This document shows, one piece after another, positions 23,892-32,319 of a stretch of DNA of 64,000 bases (its first letter is position 1; every line of letters begins with the position of its first letter). The notes beneath the pieces were generated by a model. The model worked only from the letters and a program-made list of their open reading frames with translations. It did no database searches and was not told the origin of the DNA. The stretch lies in contig NZ_LT607753.1 in NCBI RefSeq assembly GCF_900090295.1, forward strand, positions 3,348,001 through 3,412,000, in the 5' to 3' direction. Source of the stretch: Micromonospora coxensis. GTDB lineage: Bacteria; Actinomycetota; Actinomycetes; Mycobacteriales; Micromonosporaceae. Position numbers and translations under genes: made by a program.

Positions 23892-25490
23892 ATGCCTGGC
23901 ACCCCCACCCGGCGCGCACCGGCGGTCCGGCGGCGTCACCTCGCCGTCGTCACCGCCGCCGCCCTCGTCCTGCCCCTGCTCCTCGGACCGGTGTCCCCCG
24001 CCGCCGCCGCCGACCGTCCGACCGTCCAGCCACTCCCGACGAACCTCGAAGCGGTCCGCGCCGCCGAGGCCACTGCGCTCTACGGCTCACCGGAGATCCG
24101 GCCGCTGGAGCAGCGCCGCACCGCCCTGGTGACGATGGGCGACAGCGAGATCTCCGGCGAGGGTGTGGGCAACTACGTCCCCGGCACCCACCAGCCCGGC
24201 AACTGGTGCGACCGCTCGTACGACCAGGCGGTCTTCCGCACCGGCATCCCGGCCGACGAGAAGTACAACATCGCCTGCTCGGGGGCCACCCCGTGGAACC
24301 TGGTCGCCGGCGGTCCCACCCAGCACAACGAGCTGAACCAGGGCGACCACCTGGCGATCAAGGCGCGCAACACGCACGTCCGCCTGATCTGGGTGGTGGT
24401 CGGGGCCAACGGTGACGGCACCATCCAGTTCGGGCCGGTCGCCACCGACTGCGCGGTACGCCGGGTCTTCTTCCAGGGCCCCTGCTACCCGACCTACACC
24501 GACCAGTGGACGATCCGCACCGACGGCAGCCGCCGCGCCGTCGAGGAGGCGCTCACCTCGATCCGCCGCACCATGACCGACGCCGGCTACCTGCGCTCCG
24601 ACTACGAGCTGGTGCTGATGTCGTACCCGAGCCCGGGCAGCCCGGACGTGGAGGACAACCCGAACTTCCCCGGCTGGTACTCCGGTGGCTGCCTGCTCTA
24701 CCTGGCCGACATGGCGTTCGCCCGGAACAAGGCGGTGCCGCTGTTCGAGACGGCGCTGCGCGCGGCGGCGGCCAACACCGGCACCCGCTACCTGGACGCC
24801 AGCCGGCTGTTCCACGGCCACGAGGTGTGCGCCGACGTCACCGCGGTGCGCGGCCTCTACATCGAGGTGGGGGTCTGGGACGAGAACGCCGCCCGGCAGT
24901 CGTTCCACCCGAACGCCCGGGGCCACGGCATGTTCGCCCAGTGCGTCACCCAGTTCTGGAATTCCGGCCAGCAGCGGGCCACCTGCGTCGATCCGGCCAG
25001 CACCGGCGCCGGGGTGCTCTACCCCGGGCTGTTCGAGTTCAAGCAGCTGCGCAACGTCGCCACCGGCACCTGCGTCGACGGGAAGGGCTACGACTCGCGC
25101 AACGGCACCGTCCAGCAGTCGTACGCCTGCCACGGCGGGCGCAACCAGGGCTTCTGGTACGACCCGACCCGCCGGTCGCTGCACACCGAGCTGTCCCACG
25201 ACCGTTGCCTGGACGTGGCGGGCGGCTCGCTGACCGCCGGCACCGCGGTCAACGTGTACGACTGTCACGGCGGGGCCAACCAGCAGTTCGTCATCGCCGG
25301 CAACCAGTTCCGGGCGGCCGGCGCGACGAACCTCTGCCTGGCCTTCGACAACCCGTGGTTCGGCGCCCCCCGGCTGCGGCTCGCCACCTGCTCCACCAGC
25401 ACCCGCCAGCAGTGGTCCTTCGAGTCCCGGTCGTTCGCCGATCCCGTCGGGTACGGCCACGACGACTTCATCGGCTCCCGGGTCTACTGA
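23892..25490 (+). CDS. Secreted SGNH/GDSL hydrolase with ricin-type lectin domain
   Basis: A 532-residue exported protein. The signal peptide ends near AAAA-DRP (about 40). The hydrolase domain has block I GDSEISGEG (about 83-91), whose Ser is the nucleophile, a GAN segment (VVVGANGDG) and the C-terminal catalytic pair in FHPNARGH. The last 150 residues form a beta-trefoil with ricin repeats (GTCVDGKGYDSRNGT, CLDVAGG, QQWSFES), binding a sugar polymer. It probably deacylates or deacetylates a polysaccharide. The start ATG has AAAGGAG eight bases upstream. Several Cys suggest disulfides. Confidence 0.88.
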   Translation: MPGTPTRRAPAVRRRHLAVVTAAALVLPLLLGPVSPAAAADRPTVQPLPTNLEAVRAAEATALYGSPEIRPLEQRRTALVTMGDSEISGEGVGNYVPGTHQPGNWCDRSYDQAVFRTGIPADEKYNIACSGATPWNLVAGGPTQHNELNQGDHLAIKARNTHVRLIWVVVGANGDGTIQFGPVATDCAVRRVFFQGPCYPTYTDQWTIRTDGSRRAVEEALTSIRRTMTDAGYLRSDYELVLMSYPSPGSPDVEDNPNFPGWYSGGCLLYLADMAFARNKAVPLFETALRAAAANTGTRYLDASRLFHGHEVCADVTAVRGLYIEVGVWDENAARQSFHPNARGHGMFAQCVTQFWNSGQQRATCVDPASTGAGVLYPGLFEFKQLRNVATGTCVDGKGYDSRNGTVQQSYACHGGRNQGFWYDPTRRSLHTELSHDRCLDVAGGSLTAGTAVNVYDCHGGANQQFVIAGNQFRAAGATNLCLAFDNPWFGAPRLRLATCSTSTRQQWSFESRSFADPVGYGHDDFIGSRVY

Positions 25491-25536
25491 CCGGTCCCGG
25501 GACCCGCCGAACGGTCACCGGTCCACGAGCGACACC

Positions 25537-25564
25537 GAGCCGGCGCGGACCACCGCGCCGGCTC
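25537..25564. terminator. Hairpin, first of two
   Basis: Eleven-base arms GAGCCGGCGCG and CGCGCCGGCTC with a 6-base loop, between the convergent SGNH and lipoprotein genes. Confidence 0.7.
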
Positions 25565-25571
25565 GCCCGCA

Positions 25572-25599
25572 GCGGCCCGCCGGGTGTCCGGCGGGCCGC
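25572..25599. terminator. Hairpin, second of two
   Basis: Twelve-base arms GCGGCCCGCCGG and CCGGCGGGCCGC with loop GTGT, four bases before the stop of the lipoprotein gene; likely its terminator. Confidence 0.75.
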
Positions 25600-25603
25600 G
25601 CGC

Positions 25604-26194
25604 TCACTTCTGCTTCAGCGGGACCACGATCAGCCGCGCGACGCTGGCGTCGCCGTCCTTCGCCCCGGCGACGCCGACCGTCGTGCCGACCGCGATGTCG
25701 GTGGACCGGATGGTGGTCCGCCGCTCGACCACCCGCAGCTTGTCGCCGAGGGTCCAGGTCAGCGTGAAGCCGTCGGCGGACTTCACGGTCACCGAGTCGC
25801 CGTCGATCGCGGTGACCTGGCCGCGCTGCACCACGACGGTCTTCGTCCCGCCGTCCTTCGTCTGCACGACGGCCTCGCCGTGCAGGGTGTTCTTCCGCAG
25901 CAGCACCCGGGCCTGCCGCCGCTTGCGCCACTCCTCGGCCCGCTCGCCACGGGTCTGCTCCGCCGGGGCGGCCGACGACGACGGCGTGGGCGCGGCCGCC
26001 TGAACGTCCAGCTCGGCCGGGTCGAAGCCGAGCGCGGCGAGCGCCTGGCCCTCGACGCCCAGCGCGGCGGCCACGTCGACCGCGGCGGCGGCCGGGGCGT
26101 CCGGCGTGACCGAGGCCGGACCGCAGCCGGCGACACCCAGCGCGATCGCCGCGAGCAGCGACGTGGTGCCGACGGCGAATCTCTGACGTGCCAT
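25604..26194 (-). CDS. Putative lipoprotein with DUF5666-like domain
   Basis: A 196-residue protein. The N-terminus MARQRFAVGTTSLLAAIALGVAGC is a lipoprotein signal with lipobox VAGC. A Pro/Ser/Ala spacer leads to a basic helix (EEWRKRRQARVLLRKN), then a beta-rich region with ITAIDGDSVTVKSADGFTLT and DKLRVVERR, resembling DUF5666. It follows the sensor kinase by 58 bases on the same strand, so it may be an accessory or input protein of that two-component system, or a target. ATG 26194 has GGGAG upstream. Confidence 0.75.
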   Translation of the reverse strand: MARQRFAVGTTSLLAAIALGVAGCGPASVTPDAPAAAAVDVAAALGVEGQALAALGFDPAELDVQAAAPTPSSSAAPAEQTRGERAEEWRKRRQARVLLRKNTLHGEAVVQTKDGGTKTVVVQRGQVTAIDGDSVTVKSADGFTLTWTLGDKLRVVERRTTIRSTDIAVGTTVGVAGAKDGDASVARLIVVPLKQK

Positions 26195-26252
26195 GGGGGT
26201 CTCCCTCTCGTCCGTGGTGTGCCCAGCGTCGCGCGTCCGGATGGGCGCAGGG

Positions 26253-27746
26253 TCAGACCGATGTTCGGGTCGGGTAAGGATCACCGGGCAGCCGGACGGT
26301 GAACGCCGCCCCGCCCTCGGCGGCGTGCCCGGCGACGATCTGTCCGCCCAGGCGGCGGACCAGTCCGGCGGCGAGCGCCAGCCCCAGCCCGCTGCCCACC
26401 TTGCGCACCCCCCGGTACCGCTGGTGCAGCGCGCCGCGCTCGAAGGCCACCGCCAGGTCGTCGTCGGTGAAGCCGGGTCCGCCGTCGCGGACCTCCACGA
26501 ACCCGCCGGCCGCCGGGGTCGGACCGGCCGGCCGGACCGCGAGCACCACCGGCGCCCCCGGCGGTACGACCCGCAGCGCGTTCTCCAGCAGCCCGTCGAC
26601 GACCTGCCGGATCCGCCCCGGGTCGGTGTACGCGGGCACCGGCGCGTCCGGCACCTCCACCCGGAACGGGACGCCGACCGCCGCGCACCGGTCGGACCAG
26701 GTGCGCTCGGCGTCGACGGCCAACCGGACGAGGTCGACCGGCACCGGTTCCAGCGGGAAGTCCGCCGCCTCCAGCCGGGCCAACGCGAGCAGGTCGCTGA
26801 CCAGCCGGTCGAGGTGTTCGGCCTCGGCGAGCATGGTGCGGCCGGTGCCGGGGGCCTCGTCCGGACCGACCACCCCGTCGGCGAGCGCCTCGGCGTACCC
26901 GCGGATCGCGGTCAGCGGGGTGCGCAGCTCGTGCGAGACGGAGAGCAGGAACTCCCGCTGCCGGCCCTCGCTGGTGGCCAGCGCGGCGGCCAGCCCGTTC
27001 AGCGCGTGCGCCAGGTCGGCCACCTCGTCCGGCGGCTCCACCGGTACGCGCACCGCCCGGTCACCCGCGCGCAGCCGGGCGGCGGCGGTGGCGGCGTGCC
27101 GGATCGGCCGGGCCAGCCGGCGGGCCAGCAGGAGCGCGGCCACCACCCCGGCGGCGAGCCCGGCGAGCAGCGGCAGCCAGAGGCTACGGAGCACCTGCCG
27201 CCACGGGCCGTCGGTGGTGGCCCGGGTCAGCACCACACCGCTCCCGCCGGGCAGGGCCCGCCCCTCGACCAGCGCCCGTTCGCCGTTCACCAGCCGACGT
27301 CCGGAGACGTCCCGGCCGGCGGCGATCCGGTTCACCACCTGCCGGGGCAGGCCGGGGCGGTCCACCGCGCCGCCCTGCACCACGTACACGTCGATCTCCT
27401 GCTGGCGGAGCTGGCGGATCAGCCGCTCCCCGGCGGCGTCGCGCTGACGGCTGGGGCGGACCCGGAGCACGTCGGCGGCGAGGCGGGCCTGGGCGGCGAG
27501 CGCCTCGGAGTCCCGGCGTTCCACGCCGCGTACCGCGAGGGGGACCGCGACCAGGGCGGTGACCAGCACGGAGACCAGCGCCACCGCGCAGGTGACGAGG
27601 ACGGCGCGGGCGGTCAGCGTGTGGGCGAAGCGGCGGCGCCGGGGCGGCGGCGCCGGGCGGGGGGCGATCACCGGCAACGCGACGGTCGGCCCGTGCGGCT
27701 GGTGCGGACCGGCGGGCGGGTGCGGGTACGGGCCGGGTTCAGGCAT
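26253..27746 (-). CDS. Two-component sensor histidine kinase
   Basis: A 497-residue membrane kinase. A Pro-rich cytosolic N-terminus precedes TM1 (LVTCAVALVSVLVTALVAVP); an outer sensor region of about 125 residues follows, then TM2 (LWLPLLAGLAAGVVAALLLA) and a HAMP linker. The H-box SVSHELRTPLTAIRGYAEAL carries the phospho-accepting His; ATP-binding boxes are LLENALR (N), VRDGGPGF (G1) and GSGLGLALA (G2). Its ATG overlaps the end of the response-regulator gene by 8 bases, so the two are translationally coupled. The signal is unknown. Confidence 0.93.
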   Translation of the reverse strand: MPEPGPYPHPPAGPHQPHGPTVALPVIAPRPAPPPRRRRFAHTLTARAVLVTCAVALVSVLVTALVAVPLAVRGVERRDSEALAAQARLAADVLRVRPSRQRDAAGERLIRQLRQQEIDVYVVQGGAVDRPGLPRQVVNRIAAGRDVSGRRLVNGERALVEGRALPGGSGVVLTRATTDGPWRQVLRSLWLPLLAGLAAGVVAALLLARRLARPIRHAATAAARLRAGDRAVRVPVEPPDEVADLAHALNGLAAALATSEGRQREFLLSVSHELRTPLTAIRGYAEALADGVVGPDEAPGTGRTMLAEAEHLDRLVSDLLALARLEAADFPLEPVPVDLVRLAVDAERTWSDRCAAVGVPFRVEVPDAPVPAYTDPGRIRQVVDGLLENALRVVPPGAPVVLAVRPAGPTPAAGGFVEVRDGGPGFTDDDLAVAFERGALHQRYRGVRKVGSGLGLALAAGLVRRLGGQIVAGHAAEGGAAFTVRLPGDPYPTRTSV

Positions 27747-28431
27747 CGGCCGCGTACCCGACGCCACGGTGGGTCCGGATCACGCTGGCCGCGCCGAGCT
27801 TGGCGCGGACCTGGGCCACGTGCACGTCGACCGTGCGGGTGCCGCTGTGCGCGGCGTAGCCCCAGACGCCGGCCAGCAGCTCCTCCCGGGTGAACACCCG
27901 GCCGGGGCGGGCCATCAGGTGGGCGAGCAGGTCGAACTCGGTGGAGGTGAGCTGCACCGGGCTGCCGCCGGCGGTGACCGTGCGGCGGGTCGGGTCGAGG
28001 GTGACCGGTCCGACGGTGCGCGGGCGCTCGGCCCCCTCGGGCGCGCCACCGGTGCGGCGCAGTACCGCGCGGACCCGGGCGACCAGTTCGCGGGGGCTGA
28101 ACGGCTTGGTGACGTAGTCGTCGGCGCCGAGTTCCAGACCGACGACCCGGTCGACCTCGTCGTCGCGGGCGGTGAGGAAGATGACGGGCGTCCAGTCGCC
28201 CGTCTCGCGCAGCCGACGACAGATCTCGGTGCCGGCCATGCCGGGCAGCGCGATGTCCAGCACGCAGGCCACCGGTCGGAGCCGGCGGGCGGCGGCCAGC
28301 CCGGCCGCGCCGTCCCGCTCCAGGTGTACGCCGAAGCCTTCCCGGGTCAGGTAGAGCCGGACCAGGTCGGCGATGGCCGGCTCGTCCTCGACGACGAGGA
28401 CGAGCCCACGCTGCGGGGCGTCGGCGGTCAC
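27739..28431 (-). CDS. OmpR-family response regulator
   Basis: A receiver plus winged-helix regulator of 230 residues from this start. The receiver has VVEDEP (acidic pocket), phospho-acceptor Asp in CVLDIALPG, Thr in FLTARDD and Lys in TKPFSP. The C-terminal DNA-binding domain has LTSTEFDLLAHLMARPGRVF and RTVDVHVAQVRAKLG, typical of OmpR/PhoB. It partners with the downstream kinase. The start is not certain: GTG 28431 is chosen, GTG 28458 is also in frame; neither has a good ribosome site. Confidence 0.92.
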   Translation of the reverse strand: MTADAPQRGLVLVVEDEPAIADLVRLYLTREGFGVHLERDGAAGLAAARRLRPVACVLDIALPGMAGTEICRRLRETGDWTPVIFLTARDDEVDRVVGLELGADDYVTKPFSPRELVARVRAVLRRTGGAPEGAERPRTVGPVTLDPTRRTVTAGGSPVQLTSTEFDLLAHLMARPGRVFTREELLAGVWGYAAHSGTRTVDVHVAQVRAKLGAASVIRTHRGVGYAADA

Positions 28432-28482
28432 CGGCCCATGATGACCGACCGCGGTCACCTCCGGCGTACGGCGGTGTTCGGG

Positions 28483-29007
28483 TCAGGTAAGGATGCGGTC
28501 GACGGCCGGTACGGGGCGCAGGCCGGGATCGGCCGTGGCCGGCGTCTCGCCGATGGTGGCGACCACCCGCTCCTTCGCCGGGCGCAGCCGGGTCCGGAAG
28601 GCGTGGTGCAACAGGGTGTCGAGCTGCCAGACCTGCTTCGGGTGCTGAGTGTGCACGACGAACCGCTCGCGGACCCCGTCGATCGCGGTGGCGGCCAGTT
28701 CGACGGACTGGGAGCGCGGGTCGGGGCTCCAGGTGACGTTGCTCAGCTCGCGCAGCTCCGTGTTGAGGTGCAGGCGGAGCCGGTGCAGCACCCGCGTCTG
28801 CTGGGTGACCACCATCCGGCGGTGGGTGAGCAGGAGCAGGTACTCACCGGCGACCGGCCGATCGGGTCGGCTGCACCGGGCGACCAGGATGGTGGCGTCG
28901 CCGGAGCCGACGCACTGGCGGAAGACCGGCATGTGCCGGCTCGCCGTCTGGACCGCCAGTCCGGTCTCGGCGGCGGCCGGGAGGAACGTTCGCGAGAAGA
29001 CGTCCAT
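28483..29007 (-). CDS. Hypothetical protein, 174 residues
   Basis: No family recognised. It is soluble, without a signal peptide, and has alternating strands such as ATILVARCSRPD, EYLLLLTHRRMVVTQ and VRERFVVHTQHP followed by a helix (VWQLDTLLHHAFRTRL), suggesting a small alpha/beta or PH-like fold. It is transcribed in the same direction as the two-component operon, 51 bases before it, and could be its first gene. ATG 29007 follows a GGGCAGGGC sequence. Confidence 0.65.
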   Translation of the reverse strand: MDVFSRTFLPAAAETGLAVQTASRHMPVFRQCVGSGDATILVARCSRPDRPVAGEYLLLLTHRRMVVTQQTRVLHRLRLHLNTELRELSNVTWSPDPRSQSVELAATAIDGVRERFVVHTQHPKQVWQLDTLLHHAFRTRLRPAKERVVATIGETPATADPGLRPVPAVDRILT

Positions 29008-29100
29008 GCCCTGCCCAACGAGCCGTGACCTGGGGTGATGTGGGTCACTACCAACATTTTGGAAGTTCCACGCCCCCTGTCGCACCGCCTGTGCGACGTC

Positions 29101-29129
29101 CGGGGACCACGCCTTTGAGGAGGTCCCCG
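29101..29129 (-). terminator. Hairpin at the end of the first DUF1906 gene
   Basis: Eight-base arms CGGGGACC and GGTCCCCG directly after the stop codon of the minus-strand gene ending at 29130. The upstream bases 29008-29100 hold no gene. Confidence 0.6.
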
Positions 29130-30053
29130 CTAACGGACCGCCCGGGTCACCGCCGACCACAGCGCCCGCGCCCAGGGCCGGCTCCGCGTGATCGTGGCCG
29201 AGCCGTACCGGATGCTCACCGGTTCGACGTCGAGGTAGTTGCTGTCGATGTTGATCCGGACGCCACCCCAGGTCTCGTGGTGGTCACCCTGGTACTGCTT
29301 CATCCGCTGCTTCGGCTGCCAGTACGACGCCGGGATCCGGGAGTCGGTGGTGCTCTTCACGCCGTCCCAGTTGGCGAAGTCCAGCAGGTCGGGGCGGGCG
29401 TGCCCGCGCTGCGCGTACGCGCCGACGTGGTCGGCGAGGCCGGCGGAGGCGACGTTGGTGTAGAGGCCGGACAGGTAGCCGTGGTCGTGCAGCCGGCCGG
29501 TCCAGGCGCTGCTGAACGTCAGCACCGCCGTGGAGCAGGCCGCGTCGCCCGCGGGGTAGCGCTCCATGTCCAGGATGATCGTGCTGCGCGCGACGAGCCC
29601 CAGGTTGCGCGCCTTCGCCACCGCGTCGTCGGCCGCCGCCCGCCCCTGGGCCGCCGCCTGGGCCGGGTCGATCCGCCGGCTGTACGTCGAGCAGGGCGCC
29701 TGGAGCCCGACGTAGAGCGGGAAGAACCGCCACCCCTTGGCCTGCTGCTTCGACACCCAGTCCCGGGTCAGGTTCGCCTGGGCGCAGCCCCGGTTGACCC
29801 CGCCGATGTAGATCCCGACCGCCCGGTACGGCGACTGCAACCACGCGGTCATCGCGGCGTCCGAGGGAGCGGCGCAGGTGTCGAAGCCGAGCCCGGTGAA
29901 GGCGCCCGGGTGCGGACCGGTGTACCCGGCCGCGGCGGCGGGCCGGGGCGCGGCGCCGACCGTCACCGTCGCCAGCAGCATCCCGGCCACGGCGGCGGTG
30001 AGCAGCCGGCGGGCGGCCCGGCGCAGACCCGACGGAGCGGAGGTGATCGTCAC
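29130..30053 (-). CDS. Secreted DUF1906 glycoside-hydrolase-like protein, copy 1
   Basis: A 307-residue exported protein. A twin-Arg-like basic N-terminus (GLRRAARRLLTAAVAG) and hydrophobic core end at PAAAA-GYTG. The mature part starts GFDTCAAPSDAAMTAW and contains YIGGVNRGCAQ, PLYVGLQAP, IILDMERYP and WDGVKSTTD, the strand-end pattern of the Rv2525c/DUF1906 TIM-barrel fold related to lysozyme-like hydrolases. Acidic residues at strand ends (GFDTC, LDMERY) suit a cell-wall target. GTG 30053 has GGGGAA upstream. A close second copy lies 149 bases upstream on the same strand. Confidence 0.85.
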   Translation of the reverse strand: MTITSAPSGLRRAARRLLTAAVAGMLLATVTVGAAPRPAAAAGYTGPHPGAFTGLGFDTCAAPSDAAMTAWLQSPYRAVGIYIGGVNRGCAQANLTRDWVSKQQAKGWRFFPLYVGLQAPCSTYSRRIDPAQAAAQGRAAADDAVAKARNLGLVARSTIILDMERYPAGDAACSTAVLTFSSAWTGRLHDHGYLSGLYTNVASAGLADHVGAYAQRGHARPDLLDFANWDGVKSTTDSRIPASYWQPKQRMKQYQGDHHETWGGVRINIDSNYLDVEPVSIRYGSATITRSRPWARALWSAVTRAVR

Positions 30054-30202
30054 GGGTTCCCCGTTCTGGTGAAGGTCGTTCGGGCGGCGGAGCGGCGGTG
30101 GACACGCGCTCCACACCGCCCGGGGGATCAGGCCCGGCCTCGCCGGGCTGCCCACCCGGTCGGCGTCCGCTCCGTCATGGGTGGACATCGGAAGGGTTCG
30201 GT

Positions 30203-31072
30203 TCAGCGGGTCCGCGTCACCACACCCGACCGGTACCGCGTCGGTGCGAGGTCCAGGTAGTTGCTGTCGATGTTGATGGTGACGCCGCCCCACGTCTCGT
30301 CGTGGTCGCCCTGGTACTGCTTCATCCGCCGCTTCACCCAGTACGTCGCCGGGATGGCGGGGTCGGACACCGTCTTCACGCCGTCCCAGTTGGCGACGTC
30401 CACCAGGTCGGGAGACACGTGTCCGGGCCTGCCGTAGGCGGCCACGTGGTCGGCGAGGCCGCCCCCACCGCTGCTGGTGTAGAGGCCGGAGAGGTAGCCG
30501 TGCTCGTGCAGGCGGGCACTGTACGCGCTGCTGAACGAGAGCACCGCGGCCGAGCAGGCGGAGTCGCCCGCGGGGTAGTACTCGATGTCCAGGATGAGGG
30601 TGCTCTGCGGGACGATGCCGAGGTTGCCGGCGTTCGTCGCCGCGTCGTCGGCCGCCGCCCGACCCTGGGCCGCCGCCTGCGCCGGATCGATCCGCCGCAG
30701 GTAGGTCGTGCAGGGCGCCTGGAGTCCCACGTAGAGCGGAAAGAGCCGCCAGCCCTTCGCCTGCTGGCTCGCCACCCACTCCCGGGTCAGGTTGGGCTGG
30801 GCGCAGCCCCGGTTCACCCCACCGATGTAGACGCCGACCGCCCGGTACGGCGACTGCAGCCAGGCGGTCATCTCGGCGTCCGACGGCGCGGTGCAGGCGT
30901 CGAAGCCCAGCCCGGTGAAGTCGCCCGGATGCGGCCCGGTGTAGCCGGCCGCCTGGGCCGGTGCGCCCGTGGCCGGGACCGCTGCGGCGGCCAGGAGCAT
31001 CCCGGCCACGGCGGCGGTGAGCAGCCGGCGGGCGGCCCGGCGCAGGCCCGACGGAGTGGAGCTGATCGCCAC
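30203..31072 (-). CDS. Secreted DUF1906 glycoside-hydrolase-like protein, copy 2
   Basis: A 289-residue paralogue of the neighbour, with the same signal peptide (GLRRAARRLLTAAVAGMLLA) and the same motifs (GFDACTAPSD, YIGGVNRGCAQ, PLYVGLQAP, LILDIEYYP). It lacks the basic C-terminal extension of copy 1 (after the TRSR segment). The 5' region is also duplicated: a shared stretch with GTGGACACGCGCTC lies before both genes. The start is GTG 31072 with GGGGAA upstream. The bases 31073-31289 upstream contain this leader and no gene. Confidence 0.85.
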   Translation of the reverse strand: MAISSTPSGLRRAARRLLTAAVAGMLLAAAAVPATGAPAQAAGYTGPHPGDFTGLGFDACTAPSDAEMTAWLQSPYRAVGVYIGGVNRGCAQPNLTREWVASQQAKGWRLFPLYVGLQAPCTTYLRRIDPAQAAAQGRAAADDAATNAGNLGIVPQSTLILDIEYYPAGDSACSAAVLSFSSAYSARLHEHGYLSGLYTSSGGGGLADHVAAYGRPGHVSPDLVDVANWDGVKTVSDPAIPATYWVKRRMKQYQGDHDETWGGVTINIDSNYLDLAPTRYRSGVVTRTR

Positions 31073-31289
31073 GGATTCCCCGTTCTGGTGAGGTTCGTCG
31101 GACGGCGGAGCGGGCGTGGACACGCGCTCAACACCGACCGAGGGCCAATCCTGCCTGGCCCACGACAGGCTGTCCACCCCGTCGGCGTCCTGTTCGGAAC
31201 CTGCCGGGACGTCGCCGCCGGCCGACTCCCGCCAGCCGGCCGGACGCACGTCGTAGCGCTTGCGGATCCGCGAGCCGGGCGGCGGACGG

Positions 31290-32276
31290 TCAGGCCGGCA
31301 GCGGCTCGAAGAGTTCGCCGAGCCAGCCCGGCACCGCCGCGGCGTACTCGGCGCGGGCCGGGTCCGGGGTGTCCAGGGCGCGCCGCCAGGAGAGCGACCG
31401 GCTGACCACGGTGACCCGCATCGCCACCGTGGCCGCCTCGCGCAGGCTCGCCCGGTCGTGCCGGTCGGTCCACGCCTCCAGGTAGGCGTCGCGCAGCCGC
31501 AGCAGCGCCGGGTCGCCCGGCGCGAGCCCGGCGGCGTACGCCACCGAGCGGAGCGTCACCAGCAGGGTCCCGAAGGGGTGGGCCACGGAGGCGTCGCCCC
31601 AGTCGAAGAAGCGGTAGCCGTCACCGGCCACGAAGACGTTGCCGTCGTGCAGGTCGTCGTGCTGGACGCTGGCCGGTACGCCGTACTCGGCCAGCCGCCG
31701 GCAGAGCCCGGCGAACTCGTCCCGGTACGCCCGCAGCCGCTCGTGCGACTCGGCGGTGAGCCCGTCCGGCGAGCCGCGCAACATCGCCGCGTCGTCGTCG
31801 AGCAGTTCGGCGTAGAGCGCCGGCAGCCGCTGCGGCCGGTGGTCGGGCACCCCGGCGTCCAGCAGGGCGCGCACGTGCGGGGCGACCGCGAGCTGGAGGG
31901 CGGCGTACCGGGGCAGCAGCCGCTCCCAGTGCGACAGGTCCTGCTGCCCGGTGTCGCGCAGGCTCGGGCCGCCGTCGGGGAGCAGCGACCAGCCCCGGCG
32001 GACGTCGAGCGCGATCGGGTCGAGCACCTGGCCCGGGGCGAGCCGGGCCAGCTCCGCCAGCAGCGCCGCCTCGTGCCGGGTGCCCGGGTTGTTGGCCTTG
32101 AACCAGGCGTCCCCGGCGCCGGTGGGCACCCGCCAGACCAGCGACCAGGGGCGCACCCGGGGCTCGACCGGGCCGGTGACCCGGCGGCCGTGCCGGCCGA
32201 GCGCGTCGGCGATCCAGGCGAGCGCGCCGTCGCGCCACAGCGGGTCCGACCAGTCGGGAGCGGGGGCAGTCGTCAC
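31290..32276 (-). CDS. Aminoglycoside-phosphotransferase-fold protein (APH family)
   Basis: A 328-residue soluble kinase-like protein. The catalytic loop HDDLHDGNVFV (about 211-221) has the Asp and Asn of APH/choline-kinase enzymes, and FFDWGDASVAHPFG is the metal-binding DxD-type motif. The N-terminal lobe has WFKANNPGTRHEAALLAEL with the Lys and Glu of the ATP site. Such chromosomal proteins are widespread in actinomycetes; the substrate is usually unknown and drug resistance should not be assumed. The start is GTG 32276. Confidence 0.88.
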   Translation of the reverse strand: MTTAPAPDWSDPLWRDGALAWIADALGRHGRRVTGPVEPRVRPWSLVWRVPTGAGDAWFKANNPGTRHEAALLAELARLAPGQVLDPIALDVRRGWSLLPDGGPSLRDTGQQDLSHWERLLPRYAALQLAVAPHVRALLDAGVPDHRPQRLPALYAELLDDDAAMLRGSPDGLTAESHERLRAYRDEFAGLCRRLAEYGVPASVQHDDLHDGNVFVAGDGYRFFDWGDASVAHPFGTLLVTLRSVAYAAGLAPGDPALLRLRDAYLEAWTDRHDRASLREAATVAMRVTVVSRSLSWRRALDTPDPARAEYAAAVPGWLGELFEPLPA

Positions 32277-32319
32277 GGTCCGCAGGCTAGGCGGGGCACG
32301 CTCACGGCGGCCAGCGAAT

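Noticed and set aside
31290..32276. Aminoglycoside resistance gene
   Set aside because: Only the general APH fold is supported; chromosomal actinomycete members mostly have other or unknown substrates.
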